Below, in pieces: positions 32,322 to 41,408 of a stretch of DNA of 64,000 nucleotides. Position numbers and translations under genes: made by a program. This DNA comes from CAVQZA01 sp963718355 (GTDB lineage: Bacteria > Actinomycetota > Thermoleophilia > Gaiellales > Gaiellaceae): positions 1 through 64,000 of the forward strand of contig CAVQZA010000005.1 in the NCBI GenBank assembly GCA_963718355.1, in the 5' to 3' direction. The number at the start of each line of letters is the position of its first letter. Position 1 is the first letter of the stretch. The notes below the pieces were generated by a model that saw nothing but the letters and a program-made list of their open reading frames with translations, was not told the origin of the DNA and did no database searches.

Positions 32322-35133
32322 ATGTCCGCCGTTATCCTCGGCCGAGGAAAGGAGCTACAGGTCTTCGGTCGCTTCCTTGACTCGCTCCGAGGGGGACCGG
32401 CCGGCTGCGTTCTTGAGGGTGAGGCCGGGATTGGCAAGACGGTGTTGTGGCGTGAGGGGGTCGCCCTCGCGCGGGCTGCGTCGTATCTCGTGCTTTGCTG
32501 TGCGCCGGCCGAGGTAGAGGCAGCGCTTTCGTATTCGTCTCTTGCGGATCTGTTGGAAGGGGTCGAGCCGGACGTCTTTGCTGCGCTTCCGGCGCCTCAG
32601 CGGGATGCGCTCGAGGTTGCGTTGTTGCGGGCCGGTCGCGCGGACGCGGTTGCCGCTCAGCGGGCAGTCGCGATGGCCGCGGTGTCTGTCTTGGGTCGGC
32701 TGGCTTCGTCGATTTCTGTCGTCGTCGCGGTGGACGACGTCCAGTGGCTCGATCGTTCCTCGGCGCGGGTGCTCGAGTTCGCCGCTCGGAGGCTCGAGGG
32801 TCGTTCTGTCGGTTTCCTTCTGTCGCTGCGGACTCCGAGCGATGGCTCGGTGCCGTTGGGTCTTGACCGTTCGCTTGGCGGTGAGCGATTCGAACGGGTT
32901 CGAGTGGGTGCGCTGAGCGCGGGTGCTCTGCATCAGTTGATTAAGGCGAGGTTGGGTCGCACCTTCAGTCGGGCGACGCTTCTGCGGATTCACCGTGAGA
33001 CGGCCGGCAACCCGTTCTTCGCGCTCGAGCTCGCCTCGTCGCTTCTGCAGGCGGGGGCGCCGGCGGCCGGGGAGGCGCTTCCCGTTCCCGACGACGTCCG
33101 CGAGTTGGTCGCCGGCAGGCTGCGGACGCTGCCGGAGTCGACACGGGAGATGCTGTTCTTCGCGGCGGCGACGGCGACTCCCACGATCGGCGAATTGCGG
33201 CACGCGGTGCGGGCGTCGTCGAAGCAGATGCTTGCTCGGCTGGCGAGGCGCTGAGGCGGCGGGGGTCATCGTCGTCGAAGGAGAATCGGTCCGGTTCAAG
33301 CATCCCTTGTTCGCCTCGGCGATCTACGCGGCGGCTTCGAGCGAGGAGCGACGGCGGGCACATCGACGGCTGGCAGCGCTGGCCGTGAACACCGAGCAGC
33401 GGGCGCGGCACCTGGCGCTGTGCACGGAGGAGCCTGACGCCGCGGTCGCGGTTACAGTTGCGGAGGCCGCGCGCGAGGTCCGGTTGCGCGGCGCGCCGGA
33501 AGCTGCGGTCGAGCTTGCCGAGCTGGCGATTCAGCTGATTCCAGCCGATGATGCCGCCGAACGCGACCAGCGCACGCTCGAGCTCGGCTACTACCTCGTC
33601 GAGGCTGGCGATCCGGACCGTGCCCGGAACGTAGTCCTCGCTGTCGCCGAACGTCCGGGTCGGCTACGAGCCAGAGCCCTCCTTGACCTTGCCGGTCTCG
33701 ACTATTGGGGCCAAGGCAGCGAGCCTGCTGTTGCACGTTGCGAGCAAGCCCTCGCGGCGGCCTCGGGGGATCGCGCGCTCGAGGCGGTTTGTCACGCGGA
33801 GCTGGCCGTCTACTGCGACTTCGATGCCGTCCGGTGCGAGCGTCACGCGCGGGCGGCGCTCAAGCTGCTCGATGCCGAGGGTGACGCCGCCGACCCGGAC
33901 ACACTAATCGATGCGCTCCTAGCCACCGCACGAGCCAGCCTCCTGCTTGGGCGAGGCTTGCCCCTCGACGTGATTGAGCGCGCCTTCGAGTCCGAGTCGC
34001 GAGCCGCACCGAGCATCCATCGCTCCCGTGTCGGAGCGCAGCTCGGCCAGTGGCTGAAGTACGTAGACGACTTCGCTGGCTCACGCGCGCGACTCGAGGA
34101 AGCGTTGTCGCAAGCAGTTCAGGAGGGAGACGAGAGCTCGATTCCGAATCACCTCATGCACCTCGCCCAGCTCGAATGCTGGAGTGGCAACTGGTCGCTG
34201 GCATCACGCTATGCCGAGGAGAGTTTCGAGCTCGCCGAGCAGGTCGGGCAGAGCTTCATAGGGCCGCCGGCCATGCGCGCGCTCATCGACGCGCATCTAG
34301 GCAACGTCGAGCGCGCCCGCGCCACCATCGAGGCGCGCTTGGAGGGCGCGGAGGGTAACCCGCTGGCCGATCCGCTCTATCTCCGCGTGCTCGGCTTCCT
34401 ACAGCTCTCGCTGGGAGACGCGGCGGGCGCTGAGCGGCACCTGTCACGCACCGTCGAGATCGCGGAGAGCTTCGGCATCCATGAGCCGGGCGTCTACCGC
34501 GTCCATGCAGACCTGACCGAAGCTTTGATCAGCATGGGCAACTTCGACCGTGCAGAGACGCTGCTGGGAGAGTTCGAGACGCAAGCCCGAGCGATCCGGG
34601 TGCCGTGGTCGCTCGCTACCGGGGCGCGTTGCCGCGGACTGCTGCTCGCAGCTCACGGCGAGCTCGACGCAGCCGAGCGCGCGCTCGAAAATGCTCTTCG
34701 CGAACACGAGCAGCTGCCGATGCCCTTCGAACGGGCGCGGACACTACTCGCGCTCGGTCTCCTGCAACGGCGTCGGAACAAGCGGCGCTACGCGCACGAG
34801 TCGCTCGGTGCTGCGCTTTCGATCTTCGAGGAACTCGGGGCGCCGCTCTGGGCGGCCCGGACAAGCCGCGAGCTGCGCCCACTGGGCGGGCGCCCAACGA
34901 GTCGGATGGGTCTGACTCCGGCTGAGCGGCGCGTCGCCGAGCTGGCAGCGAGCGGAATGACGAACCGTGAAGTGGCCGCCGCTCTCTTCATCAGCCCCAA
35001 GACAGTCGAGTCGAACCTCGCCCGTGCGTACCGAAAGCTCGAGATCGGCTCGCGCGCCGAGCTCGGCGCGCACATCGCCGCCAACCCGCCCGCAGGCCCA
35101 ACCCAAGCCCCGGATCCACTCAAGCAGACGTAG
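32322..35133 (+). pseudogene. Large LuxR (MalT/LAL-type) ATPase regulator, one frame break
   Basis: Starts at the ATG 32322. Residues 1-300 form an AAA/ORC-like ATPase: LEGEAGIGKTVLWREG (P-loop), VVVAVDDVQWLDRSS (Walker B) and NPFFALELASSL. A stop at about 33252 interrupts it, but the next frame continues immediately (AEAAGVIVVEGESVRFKHPL) after one base is removed or added near 33245. TPR-like repeats follow to about residue 870, then a LuxR HTH (LTPAERRVAELAASGMTNRE, ISPKTVESNLARAYRKLEIG). If the break is an error, this is a complete LAL regulator of about 936 residues. It may control the two coupled genes downstream. Confidence 0.82.
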
Positions 35134-35218
35134 CGCTCGTCAGGGGCCTGGCGCAGACAGGGTCATCACCGGAGTTATCGAGGGAAACACCCGCTGCGGC
35201 GGACGAACGTCGCTCCTA

Positions 35219-35252
35219 CCGTCAGTGGGGTGCGAATCCCCAACACTGACGG
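35219..35252. promoter_or_regulatory. Strong hairpin before the DUF4242-like gene
   Basis: CCGTCAGTG pairs with CACTGACGG and GGG with CCC inside, over a seven-base loop (TGCGAAT). It ends five bases before the chosen GTG start, so it could block the ribosome, act as an operator, or terminate the LuxR transcript. Confidence 0.55.
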
Positions 35253-35256
35253 CGCA

Positions 35257-35547
35257 GTGACAGCCTTCATGGCTGAGTGCTTCTGGCCCGGCGTGACCGA
35301 GCAGCACCTCGTCAACGCTGGGGCACGCGCACGGCAAGCGGCCAGTGCCAGCAGTTCGGACGGCGGTTTCGCCCGTTACATGGGCTCGATTCTCATCCCG
35401 AGCGACGAGATCGCATTTTGCCTCTTCGAGGCAACGTCGATTGACGCGGCCTCTGACCTCAACCGCCGGGCGGCGATCCCGTTCGAGCGAATCCTCCAAA
35501 TCGTCCACCTAGACCATCCGACAACTTCAGCAAAGGAGCTCCGATGA
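35257..35547 (+). CDS. DUF4242-like (putative nickel-binding) small protein
   Basis: A 96-residue protein from a GTG at 35257; the ATG at 35269 is an alternative. Motifs AECFWPGVTEQHLVNAGARA, YMGSILIPSDEIAFCLFEAT and AAIPFERILQIVHLD match the small ferredoxin-like DUF4242 family annotated as nickel-binding in some genomes. The metal is not demonstrated. It is coupled to the secreted Ig-like gene by an ATGA overlap. Confidence 0.78.
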   Translation: MTAFMAECFWPGVTEQHLVNAGARARQAASASSSDGGFARYMGSILIPSDEIAFCLFEATSIDAASDLNRRAAIPFERILQIVHLDHPTTSAKELR

Positions 35548-37511
35548 ACACGAAGTGGGCATGTCGTGCCGCGATCCTGGGAGTGGTGGTCATGACGGCG
35601 GGGCTCGGCGCCCTGCCCGCCTCGGCCGCCGGACCGACCTTCGGAAGCATCATCACCTCAGCGAACCCTGCGATCGCGGGTCAGGACGTCAGGATCGCGC
35701 TGGTCGTCAGGGGCTCGTCACCGTTCCCCGCTCCTGCAGGGTTCGTGCAGTTGTTCGACGGCTTCCTGCCGCTCGGCCCGCCCATGCTGCTGTCGATCAA
35801 CCTCATAGAAGACCACAGCGAAGCCGTCCTATTTCGAAGCTTCTCGCCGGGCATCCACCTGCTCACGATGGACTACACGGGCGACCCGCTCGGGAATTTT
35901 CCGATTCTCAACGGAGCCCTGGTCACTCTGGTGGTCACGGCTCCGCAGTCGACGACAGCGCTCTCGTCCTCCACGAACCCCGCGGTCTACGGACAAAGTG
36001 TCACGTGGACGGCGACGGCCAGCAACTCGGGGTCGCCCGCCTCCGGCTTGATCCAGTTCAACGCGGACGGCGCGAACGTGGGTGCTCCCCAGCCCGTCGG
36101 TGCAAGCGGTAGCGCATCGGTTAGCGCGCCGCCCCTCTCCGTCGGCAACCACCCCGTCAGCGCCGATTTTACGAGTAGCGATCCGAGCGTGCTCGACAGC
36201 AGCGGCTCACTCGCCGGCGGCCAGGTCGTGACAGCGGCTGACACCACGTTGAACGTGTCGTCGTCCGCCAGTCCATCCGACTTCGGTGCGCCCACCACCT
36301 TCACCGCGAGCGTGTCCGTGAACTCGCCCGGCGCGGGCACTCCGACGGGCAGCGTGCAGTTTCAGGACAACGGGACCAACCTCGGCGCGCCAGTGATCCT
36401 TGGGGGTGGCGGCCAGACCTCAATCACGACCTCGGCTCTCTCGGTCGGAAGCCACACCATTTCAGCTTCCTTCACGAGCGACAGCGCGAACTTCAACAAC
36501 AGCGCCGGGAACACCATCCAGACGGTCAACAAGGCGCGCTCGACGCTCAGCTACGACGGGGCGGTCAGCGCGGACTTCAACGATCCCGCTGTTCTGTCGG
36601 CCAGGCTGTTCAGAACCGACAACAGCGCTCCCCTTGGCGGGCAGACGGTCACGCTCACAATGGGCTCGGAAAGCTGCTCCCAGGTGAGCGGCCCGAACGG
36701 CGAGGCTGCCTGTACGATCACGCCGAGTGAGGCTGCCGGACCGTTTACGGTCACAGCGGTCTTCGCGGGTGACGGCAACTACCTAGGGAGCACGGACAGC
36801 AAGCCGTTCGCGGTCACCAGGGAAGAGACGAGCACGACCTACACCGGCCCGACCGTGGTCGCCCAGGGCAACCCCGTCACGCTTTCAGGACAACTGCTCG
36901 AGGACGGCACCACCCCGATCAGCGGACGAATGCTCACCCTCACGCTCGGTAGCGGGACTGGCAGCCAGACGTGCCTAACCGGCCCGACCGACGCGTCCGG
37001 GAGCGCCCAGTGCATGGTGCCGAGCGTCTCGGTCACGCAGGGCTCGCAGCCCGTGCGGGCCGACTTCGCCGGTGACGGCTACTACCTGCCGTCTGCCGAT
37101 GCGACCAAGCGCGTGATCATCTTCGCGTTCCCCAGCCGCGGCATCTTTGTACTCGGCGACCAGACGGTTGCTGCTGCGCCCTCCAGCGTGACCTTCTGGG
37201 GAGCGCAGTGGGCAGCACCGAACACGCTCAGCGGCGGCGCTGTCCCATCTGCGTTCAAGGGTTTTGCTGACAACCCAAGCTCCAAGGCGCCCGTCTGTGG
37301 CGGAACTTGGACGACCTCGCCCGGCAACAGCTCCTCACCGGTCGGCAGTCTCCCCGCCTACATGGGAACGGCCGTCTCCTCCACGATCGCCAAGAACGGC
37401 AGCACGATCTCGGGGAACATCACCAAGATCGTCGTCGTAATTACCGCTCCCGGTTACGCGCCGAACCCAGGCCATCCGGGCACCGGCACGATCATCGCAA
37501 CCTACTGCTAA
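35544..37511 (+). CDS. Large secreted Ig-like repeat protein
   Basis: A 655-residue protein. The signal peptide is RAAILGVVVMTAGLGALPAS. At least five bacterial Ig-like (Big_3/5-type) domains of about 90-100 residues follow: TSANPAIAGQDVRIALVV; SSTNPAVYGQSVTWTATAS; SASPSDFGAPTTFTASVSV; SYDGAVSADFNDPAVLSARL; TYTGPTVVAQGNPVTLSGQL. A C-terminal unit, about 530-655 (IFVLGDQTVAAAPSSVTFWG; CGGTWTTSPGN), is distinct. No sortase motif or transmembrane tail is visible, so it is probably secreted or loosely surface-bound. It is translationally coupled to the DUF4242-like gene. Confidence 0.85.
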   Translation: MNTKWACRAAILGVVVMTAGLGALPASAAGPTFGSIITSANPAIAGQDVRIALVVRGSSPFPAPAGFVQLFDGFLPLGPPMLLSINLIEDHSEAVLFRSFSPGIHLLTMDYTGDPLGNFPILNGALVTLVVTAPQSTTALSSSTNPAVYGQSVTWTATASNSGSPASGLIQFNADGANVGAPQPVGASGSASVSAPPLSVGNHPVSADFTSSDPSVLDSSGSLAGGQVVTAADTTLNVSSSASPSDFGAPTTFTASVSVNSPGAGTPTGSVQFQDNGTNLGAPVILGGGGQTSITTSALSVGSHTISASFTSDSANFNNSAGNTIQTVNKARSTLSYDGAVSADFNDPAVLSARLFRTDNSAPLGGQTVTLTMGSESCSQVSGPNGEAACTITPSEAAGPFTVTAVFAGDGNYLGSTDSKPFAVTREETSTTYTGPTVVAQGNPVTLSGQLLEDGTTPISGRMLTLTLGSGTGSQTCLTGPTDASGSAQCMVPSVSVTQGSQPVRADFAGDGYYLPSADATKRVIIFAFPSRGIFVLGDQTVAAAPSSVTFWGAQWAAPNTLSGGAVPSAFKGFADNPSSKAPVCGGTWTTSPGNSSSPVGSLPAYMGTAVSSTIAKNGSTISGNITKIVVVITAPGYAPNPGHPGTGTIIATYC

Positions 37512-37525
37512 CAAGACACCACCAA

Positions 37526-37557
37526 AGGGAGGGTGCGGCAAAGGCCGCGCCCTCCCT
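37526..37557 (+). terminator. Strong terminator hairpin
   Basis: AGGGAGGGTGCGGC pairs with GCCGCGCCCTCCCT over an AAAG loop, with one T-G wobble. It lies 14 bases after the Ig-like gene stop. Confidence 0.8.
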
Positions 37558-37578
37558 CTCAACGAGAGGAGCGGGCGT

Positions 37579-37857
37579 ATGTCCGCATTCATCATCACTC
37601 GGATCCAGGTCGGTGACTACGACACGTGGCGCCCGATGTTCGAGCAAGACCGCCCTCAAGCGCGCGAGAAGGCGGAGAGCCAACGAATCTTTCGATGCGT
37701 CGACGACCCGAACCACGTCTTCATCCTGCTTGAGTTTCCCTCCATAGCCGACGCGCAGGAAGCCCAACGACGACTCGTGGAGTCGGGGGTACTCGACCGG
37801 TTCGAGGACAAGCACGGGCCAAACGTCGTAGAAGAAGCAGATCCGATCCACTTGTAA
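37579..37857 (+). CDS. ABM-like small protein, next to R11
   Basis: A 92-residue protein after GAGAGGAGCGG. ITRIQVGDYDTWRPMFEQDR, FRCVDDPNHVFILLEFPSIA and DAQEAQRRLVESGVLDRFED match the protein at 15692 in length and motif order. It is a dimeric alpha/beta barrel type, cytoplasmic. The strong terminator upstream isolates it from the Ig-like operon, so it has its own promoter. No active-site residues can be named. Confidence 0.82.
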   Translation: MSAFIITRIQVGDYDTWRPMFEQDRPQAREKAESQRIFRCVDDPNHVFILLEFPSIADAQEAQRRLVESGVLDRFEDKHGPNVVEEADPIHL

Positions 37858-38077
37858 GGCCTTGAAGAGACGAGGCACCAGTTCCTCGCTGAGCCAACTT
37901 TCCCCGACCAGACCCGGCCGGCCTTCCCGCCCGAACTTCCAGTTCGACCGAACCGGAAGCACGCAATCCCTGACCCGATCTCGGCCGACTCGAGGACGAA
38001 TGTCGCCCGCCCGTCCCGATGTCGCCGCGAACTTCGCCACTTGGCAGCCCTCCCGAGCGGTGCGCGGAGCGCATGAA

Positions 38078-38162
38078 TTGCTTGCCACACGCTTGACCCA
38101 CCCCCTCAGAAACGGCTCCAGTAAAGGGATCGCGGAGGTACCTCATCATAGGGTCCGGCCCG
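38078..38162 (+). repeat. Dispersed repeat R11
   Basis: ATTGCTTGCCACACGCTTGA, CCCACCCCCTCAGAAACGG, CTCCAGTAAAGGGATCGCGG and GGTACCTCATCATAGGGTCC, with the tail GGCCCGAGTGAGGTGGTCTC that R12, R13 and R1 share. Confidence 0.88.
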
Positions 38163-38381
38163 AGTGAGGTGGTCTCGGGCTGCGGTGGGGATCCTTGATT
38201 GTCGGCTGGCGGCCAGGTGATCCGATTGTCTGCGTGCCTGCGACTTTCGACGGGCGAGGCGTGCCGCGCAGCTGTGTCATTGCGACACCCTGTCCGGGTT
38301 TCCGCGGAGGTATTGCGCGAAATCCGCCGCCGGATTCCCGTAGATGGGGAGATCCGGCGGCGGTCGTGTTGGGGTTCGGTT

Positions 38382-39788
38382 CTACTTGGCCGGTTGGAAG
38401 GCGTGCTTGAGGTCGTAGTCGGCGACGTTGGTGCCGAGTGCGACCCCGGCCAGGCCGGAGAAGCGGTAGTGGAGGCCGGCCCAGACGCGTGCGTTGACGA
38501 TCTGGGTGCGGAGGTCGTCGGCTGTGTTGAAGTGCTGCACTGCGTCGAGGTTGCCGGCCGCCCCTTTGGGGTCGAAGCCGTGGATGTCGAGATTGATCTG
38601 ATTGCCGAGAACGGAGCCGAGGACGTCGGCCATGGCTCCGGTCACCGCGCCGTGCGCGGCCGGATATTCGGGATGGTTGGGGGTCACGAGGAGCGGCCGC
38701 CAGCCGGGCTGCTCCACGGTCGCTGCGTTGCCGTCGTCGAATCCGGGCGTGGGGCCGAAGCCGTCGGCGGTGACCGACGTCGGGTCGATGGCGGTCACGG
38801 GTCGCCAGAACAGGTAGTGGTATTTCGCGTACATCACCGAGATGCCGGCGTCGGCGGCGACGACGTTGACCATCGCGGCCAGCCGGGCGGTTTGGACGAG
38901 GTTGAGGCTCTTGGCGTCGGTGATGTCGCGGACGACGCGGTTGTACTGTCGAGGGACGTTCGCCGACCAGAATTTGGCGATGTTCGTCTCATCTGTGGTG
39001 CGGGCTGTGCTCGTCGCACTGCCGTAGGTCTTCAGCTCGTTGAACGAGGTTACCCAGTCAGAGCTCGACAGTGACGGCGGCGGGCCGGGGAGGAACTGGG
39101 CGCCGCTCTTGAGGACGAAGGGGTGCACGTTTGCGACCCACGGGGTCTGCGGTGCCAGGAACGCGGGGGGCGTCAACCGCCACACCCCTGGACCGGGCGC
39201 GAGTGTCGGAAAGGTCGACGTCGAGCCGATCGGCGTGATCAGGCCGTCCCCGGTGCGGGCGCGGATGACCTGGTTGGCTGCCACTAGACCGATCTTCTGG
39301 CCGGCGAGCTTGGCCTGGCCGTCCGGGATCGCCGCGAGCGCCGTCGCATACAGCGGGTCGAGCGTCGCCGACGCCGCCGGGAAGTAGTGGGCGAGCGTGC
39401 GGTAGGCGGCCTCGACAATTGCCGCGTCGGGCGTAGCCTTCTTCCAGACGCGGAACGCAGGCAGGAGCGGCTTTTGGCCACCCTGCAATGCGACCGTGGC
39501 GTCGTACACCGCGGTCGACTCGTAGGCCATGTAGATGAAAGCTTCGATCTGGAATGCGCCCGAGCCGACAACAGTGTCCTCGGCGATCTTGTTCCACTGC
39601 TGGACGGTGTTGCCGGTCGGCAGGGTCACCGACGCAGTTCGTCCTTCGATGCTCCCGGAGCGCTCGAGGCCGGCGCCTGCAACTGGGACGACGACTGCAA
39701 TAGCCGCTAGGGCTAGGGCCAGGGCCAGGGCCAGGGCTGCGGCCAGCGATCGTGCCGATGTGCGGATGGTAAAACTGGGAGTGCTCAT
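38382..39788 (-). CDS. Secreted vanadium-haloperoxidase/PAP2-like protein
   Basis: A 468-residue protein. The signal peptide contains an AL dipeptide run (AAALALALALALAAIAVVVP). The C-terminal half carries the three phosphatase/haloperoxidase motifs: KYHYLFWRP (K-x6-RP), HPEYPAAHGAVTGAMADVL (PxxH) and VNARVWAGLHYRFS (R-x5-H). These residues bind vanadate or phosphate in vanadium chloroperoxidases and PAP2 phosphatases. The Asp usually found after the last His is not obvious. Extracytoplasmic location is expected. Substrate and halogen preference cannot be told from sequence. Confidence 0.85.
   Translation of the reverse strand: MSTPSFTIRTSARSLAAALALALALALAAIAVVVPVAGAGLERSGSIEGRTASVTLPTGNTVQQWNKIAEDTVVGSGAFQIEAFIYMAYESTAVYDATVALQGGQKPLLPAFRVWKKATPDAAIVEAAYRTLAHYFPAASATLDPLYATALAAIPDGQAKLAGQKIGLVAANQVIRARTGDGLITPIGSTSTFPTLAPGPGVWRLTPPAFLAPQTPWVANVHPFVLKSGAQFLPGPPPSLSSSDWVTSFNELKTYGSATSTARTTDETNIAKFWSANVPRQYNRVVRDITDAKSLNLVQTARLAAMVNVVAADAGISVMYAKYHYLFWRPVTAIDPTSVTADGFGPTPGFDDGNAATVEQPGWRPLLVTPNHPEYPAAHGAVTGAMADVLGSVLGNQINLDIHGFDPKGAAGNLDAVQHFNTADDLRTQIVNARVWAGLHYRFSGLAGVALGTNVADYDLKHAFQPAK
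39705..39738. repeat. Hexanucleotide microsatellite in a signal peptide
   Basis: About five AGGGCC/AGGGCT units in tandem encode the AL run of the haloperoxidase-like signal peptide. A six-base unit changes signal-peptide length without shifting frame. Confidence 0.75.
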
Positions 39789-39895
39789 ATCTTCCTCTCT
39801 GCTTGTCGATGCTCAGGGCTGTTGGGCGTCATCTCTTTCTCGACACGCGCTTAGTGCGGGAGTTGGGGCGACCGGGGAGGCCGCGGCCGCGGCGG

Positions 39896-41077
39896 CTAGT
39901 GGCAATCCCAGATCGCTTTGCTGGGCGATGCCGTACCGCAGCTGTTGTGGCTGAAGCTGGGCGTGCCGGTGCCGTCCCACCAGAGATCGGCGCCCGAGCT
40001 GCCGCTCGCCGAGTTGTGGCTGAAGGTGCCGGTTCCGCCGAACTCGTAGATCCCGTAGATTCCGCCGGTCGTCGAGTTGTGATCGACCTGCGCCGCGTTC
40101 CCGAGGTCGGTGGCGATGCCGAAGTCGCGGGAGGCCACGTCGTTGTGGTCGATCGTGACCCCGGTGTCGGTGTAGATGCCTCCGTCGTTCGCGTTCAGGC
40201 TGTTGTGTGAGACCACAGTCGACGAGTCAGCCTGGATCGTGAGAACGCCCCACGACTGAGCGTTGTTGAACCAGTCCGAGCCGCACCCATAGTCCGCGTC
40301 GTTGCATTCGTTGCCGCTGATCGTGTTGTGATCGATGGTCGCCGAACCACCAAAAAACACCCCGATTCCGCCGGGGCCGGCACAGACACTGCAGGGCGTG
40401 CCCTCGACGGTGTTGTGGTCGATCTGCCCGGTCGAGCCGTCGTTGATGACGAAGATCGCGGCTCTCTGGTAGCCGGTCACGGTGGTGTGGTCGATGGTGA
40501 GGTGGCCGACCTCAGGATCGGGCGGGTGTTGACCGCTGCGGATCTGGGTGCCGGCACCGACGCCGAAGCCGTTGTTGCAGTCGTTGCTCGGCGCGTTGTC
40601 GCGGATGTCGCTGACCGCCGCCCGCGTGATCGCGAGCGACGCCCCTTCGATGACGGAGATCCCTCTGTCGATGCTGTTGCAGGGTCCAGGGCCGGGGCCG
40701 GCAACAGCCAACCGGCTCATCCGCACGCTCGCGCCGCTGCTAATCTCGACGATGTTCAAGAACCCGCTGCTGTCCGGCACGAGCGCGACGGCAGGCGCAG
40801 AGATCGTGCTCGCTCCGGAGCCTGCCCCGGTCAGGGTCAGATCCTTCGCGATCGACACCTGCTCGGCGTAGGTGCCCCTCGCAAGCGAGATCGTGTCGCC
40901 GGCCGAGGCGACGTTGACCGCCTGCTGGATGTGCTTGCACGGGCTGTTGCGGCTGCAGGTCGCGTTGTCCACGCCCGTCGGCGACACGTACCTGGTCGTG
41001 CAGTTTGCGGCTGCCGCCGCAAGCACGAACACACTCAGTGAGAGCAGCCCGATGGCTGCCAGCATTGCTCGCTTCAT
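39896..41077 (-). CDS. Secreted right-handed beta-helix protein
   Basis: A 393-residue protein. The signal peptide is AMLAAIGLLSLSVFVLAAAA. The N-terminal part YVSPTGVDNATCSRNSPCKH with IQQAVNVASAGDTISLARGT is the start of a pectate-lyase-type beta-helix. At least ten coils with IDHNTV/ISHNSL-type turns follow (LTIDHTTVTGYQRAAIFVIN; SATIDHNTISGNECNDADYG; GVTIDHNDVASRDFGIATDL). It probably binds or cleaves a polysaccharide; the catalytic residues are not recognisable. Its ATG overlaps the preceding small gene's TAA by one base (TAATG). Confidence 0.85.
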   Translation of the reverse strand: MKRAMLAAIGLLSLSVFVLAAAAANCTTRYVSPTGVDNATCSRNSPCKHIQQAVNVASAGDTISLARGTYAEQVSIAKDLTLTGAGSGASTISAPAVALVPDSSGFLNIVEISSGASVRMSRLAVAGPGPGPCNSIDRGISVIEGASLAITRAAVSDIRDNAPSNDCNNGFGVGAGTQIRSGQHPPDPEVGHLTIDHTTVTGYQRAAIFVINDGSTGQIDHNTVEGTPCSVCAGPGGIGVFFGGSATIDHNTISGNECNDADYGCGSDWFNNAQSWGVLTIQADSSTVVSHNSLNANDGGIYTDTGVTIDHNDVASRDFGIATDLGNAAQVDHNSTTGGIYGIYEFGGTGTFSHNSASGSSGADLWWDGTGTPSFSHNSCGTASPSKAIWDCH

Positions 41078-41292
41078 TACTCCTCCGTTTCCGGTGCGGT
41101 CTGTAGTCGCGCGCGGATCGCGGGTGCTCCTGCCAGCTCGGCATGGAAGACGAGCAGCAGCGCTTCGTCGTGCGAGAGCGGCATGCAGTGGGCCTCCGCA
41201 GCATGGCGCATGACCGCCGCGACGAGGCCTTCCTCGTCCGCTGCGCGGGCGTCGAACCCGCACTCGCACGTGAGCACCCTTTCCACACGCAT
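41077..41292 (-). CDS. DUF1059-like small protein
   Basis: A 71-residue protein with CECGFDARAADEEGLVAAVM and RHAAEAHCMPLSHDEALLLV, the Cys-Cys/His-rich pattern of DUF1059 proteins that probably bind a metal. It is coupled (TAATG) to the beta-helix protein. Its 5' third and promoter region are duplicated in inverted orientation at 44847-44966. Confidence 0.82.
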   Translation of the reverse strand: MRVERVLTCECGFDARAADEEGLVAAVMRHAAEAHCMPLSHDEALLLVFHAELAGAPAIRARLQTAPETEE

Positions 41293-41329
41293 CGCGGCGA
41301 GGCTAGGAATGCGCGCCTAGATCAAGGCA
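41211..41329 (-). repeat. Inverted-repeat arm (left), DUF1059 5' end and promoter
   Basis: On the minus strand GATCTAGGCGCG, CTAGCCTCGCCGCGATG and GAGTGCGGGTTCGACGCCCG are shared with 44847-44966 on the plus strand, at about 80-85 percent identity. The two arms enclose the BTAD/solute-binding gene. Confidence 0.75.
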
Positions 41330-41408
41330 AGCTCACGCCTAGACCACGGCTAGGTCATTGCGGCACGCTCGATACCGGCGCCGTCACGACCTCGCTGTCA
41401 GGTCTGTC

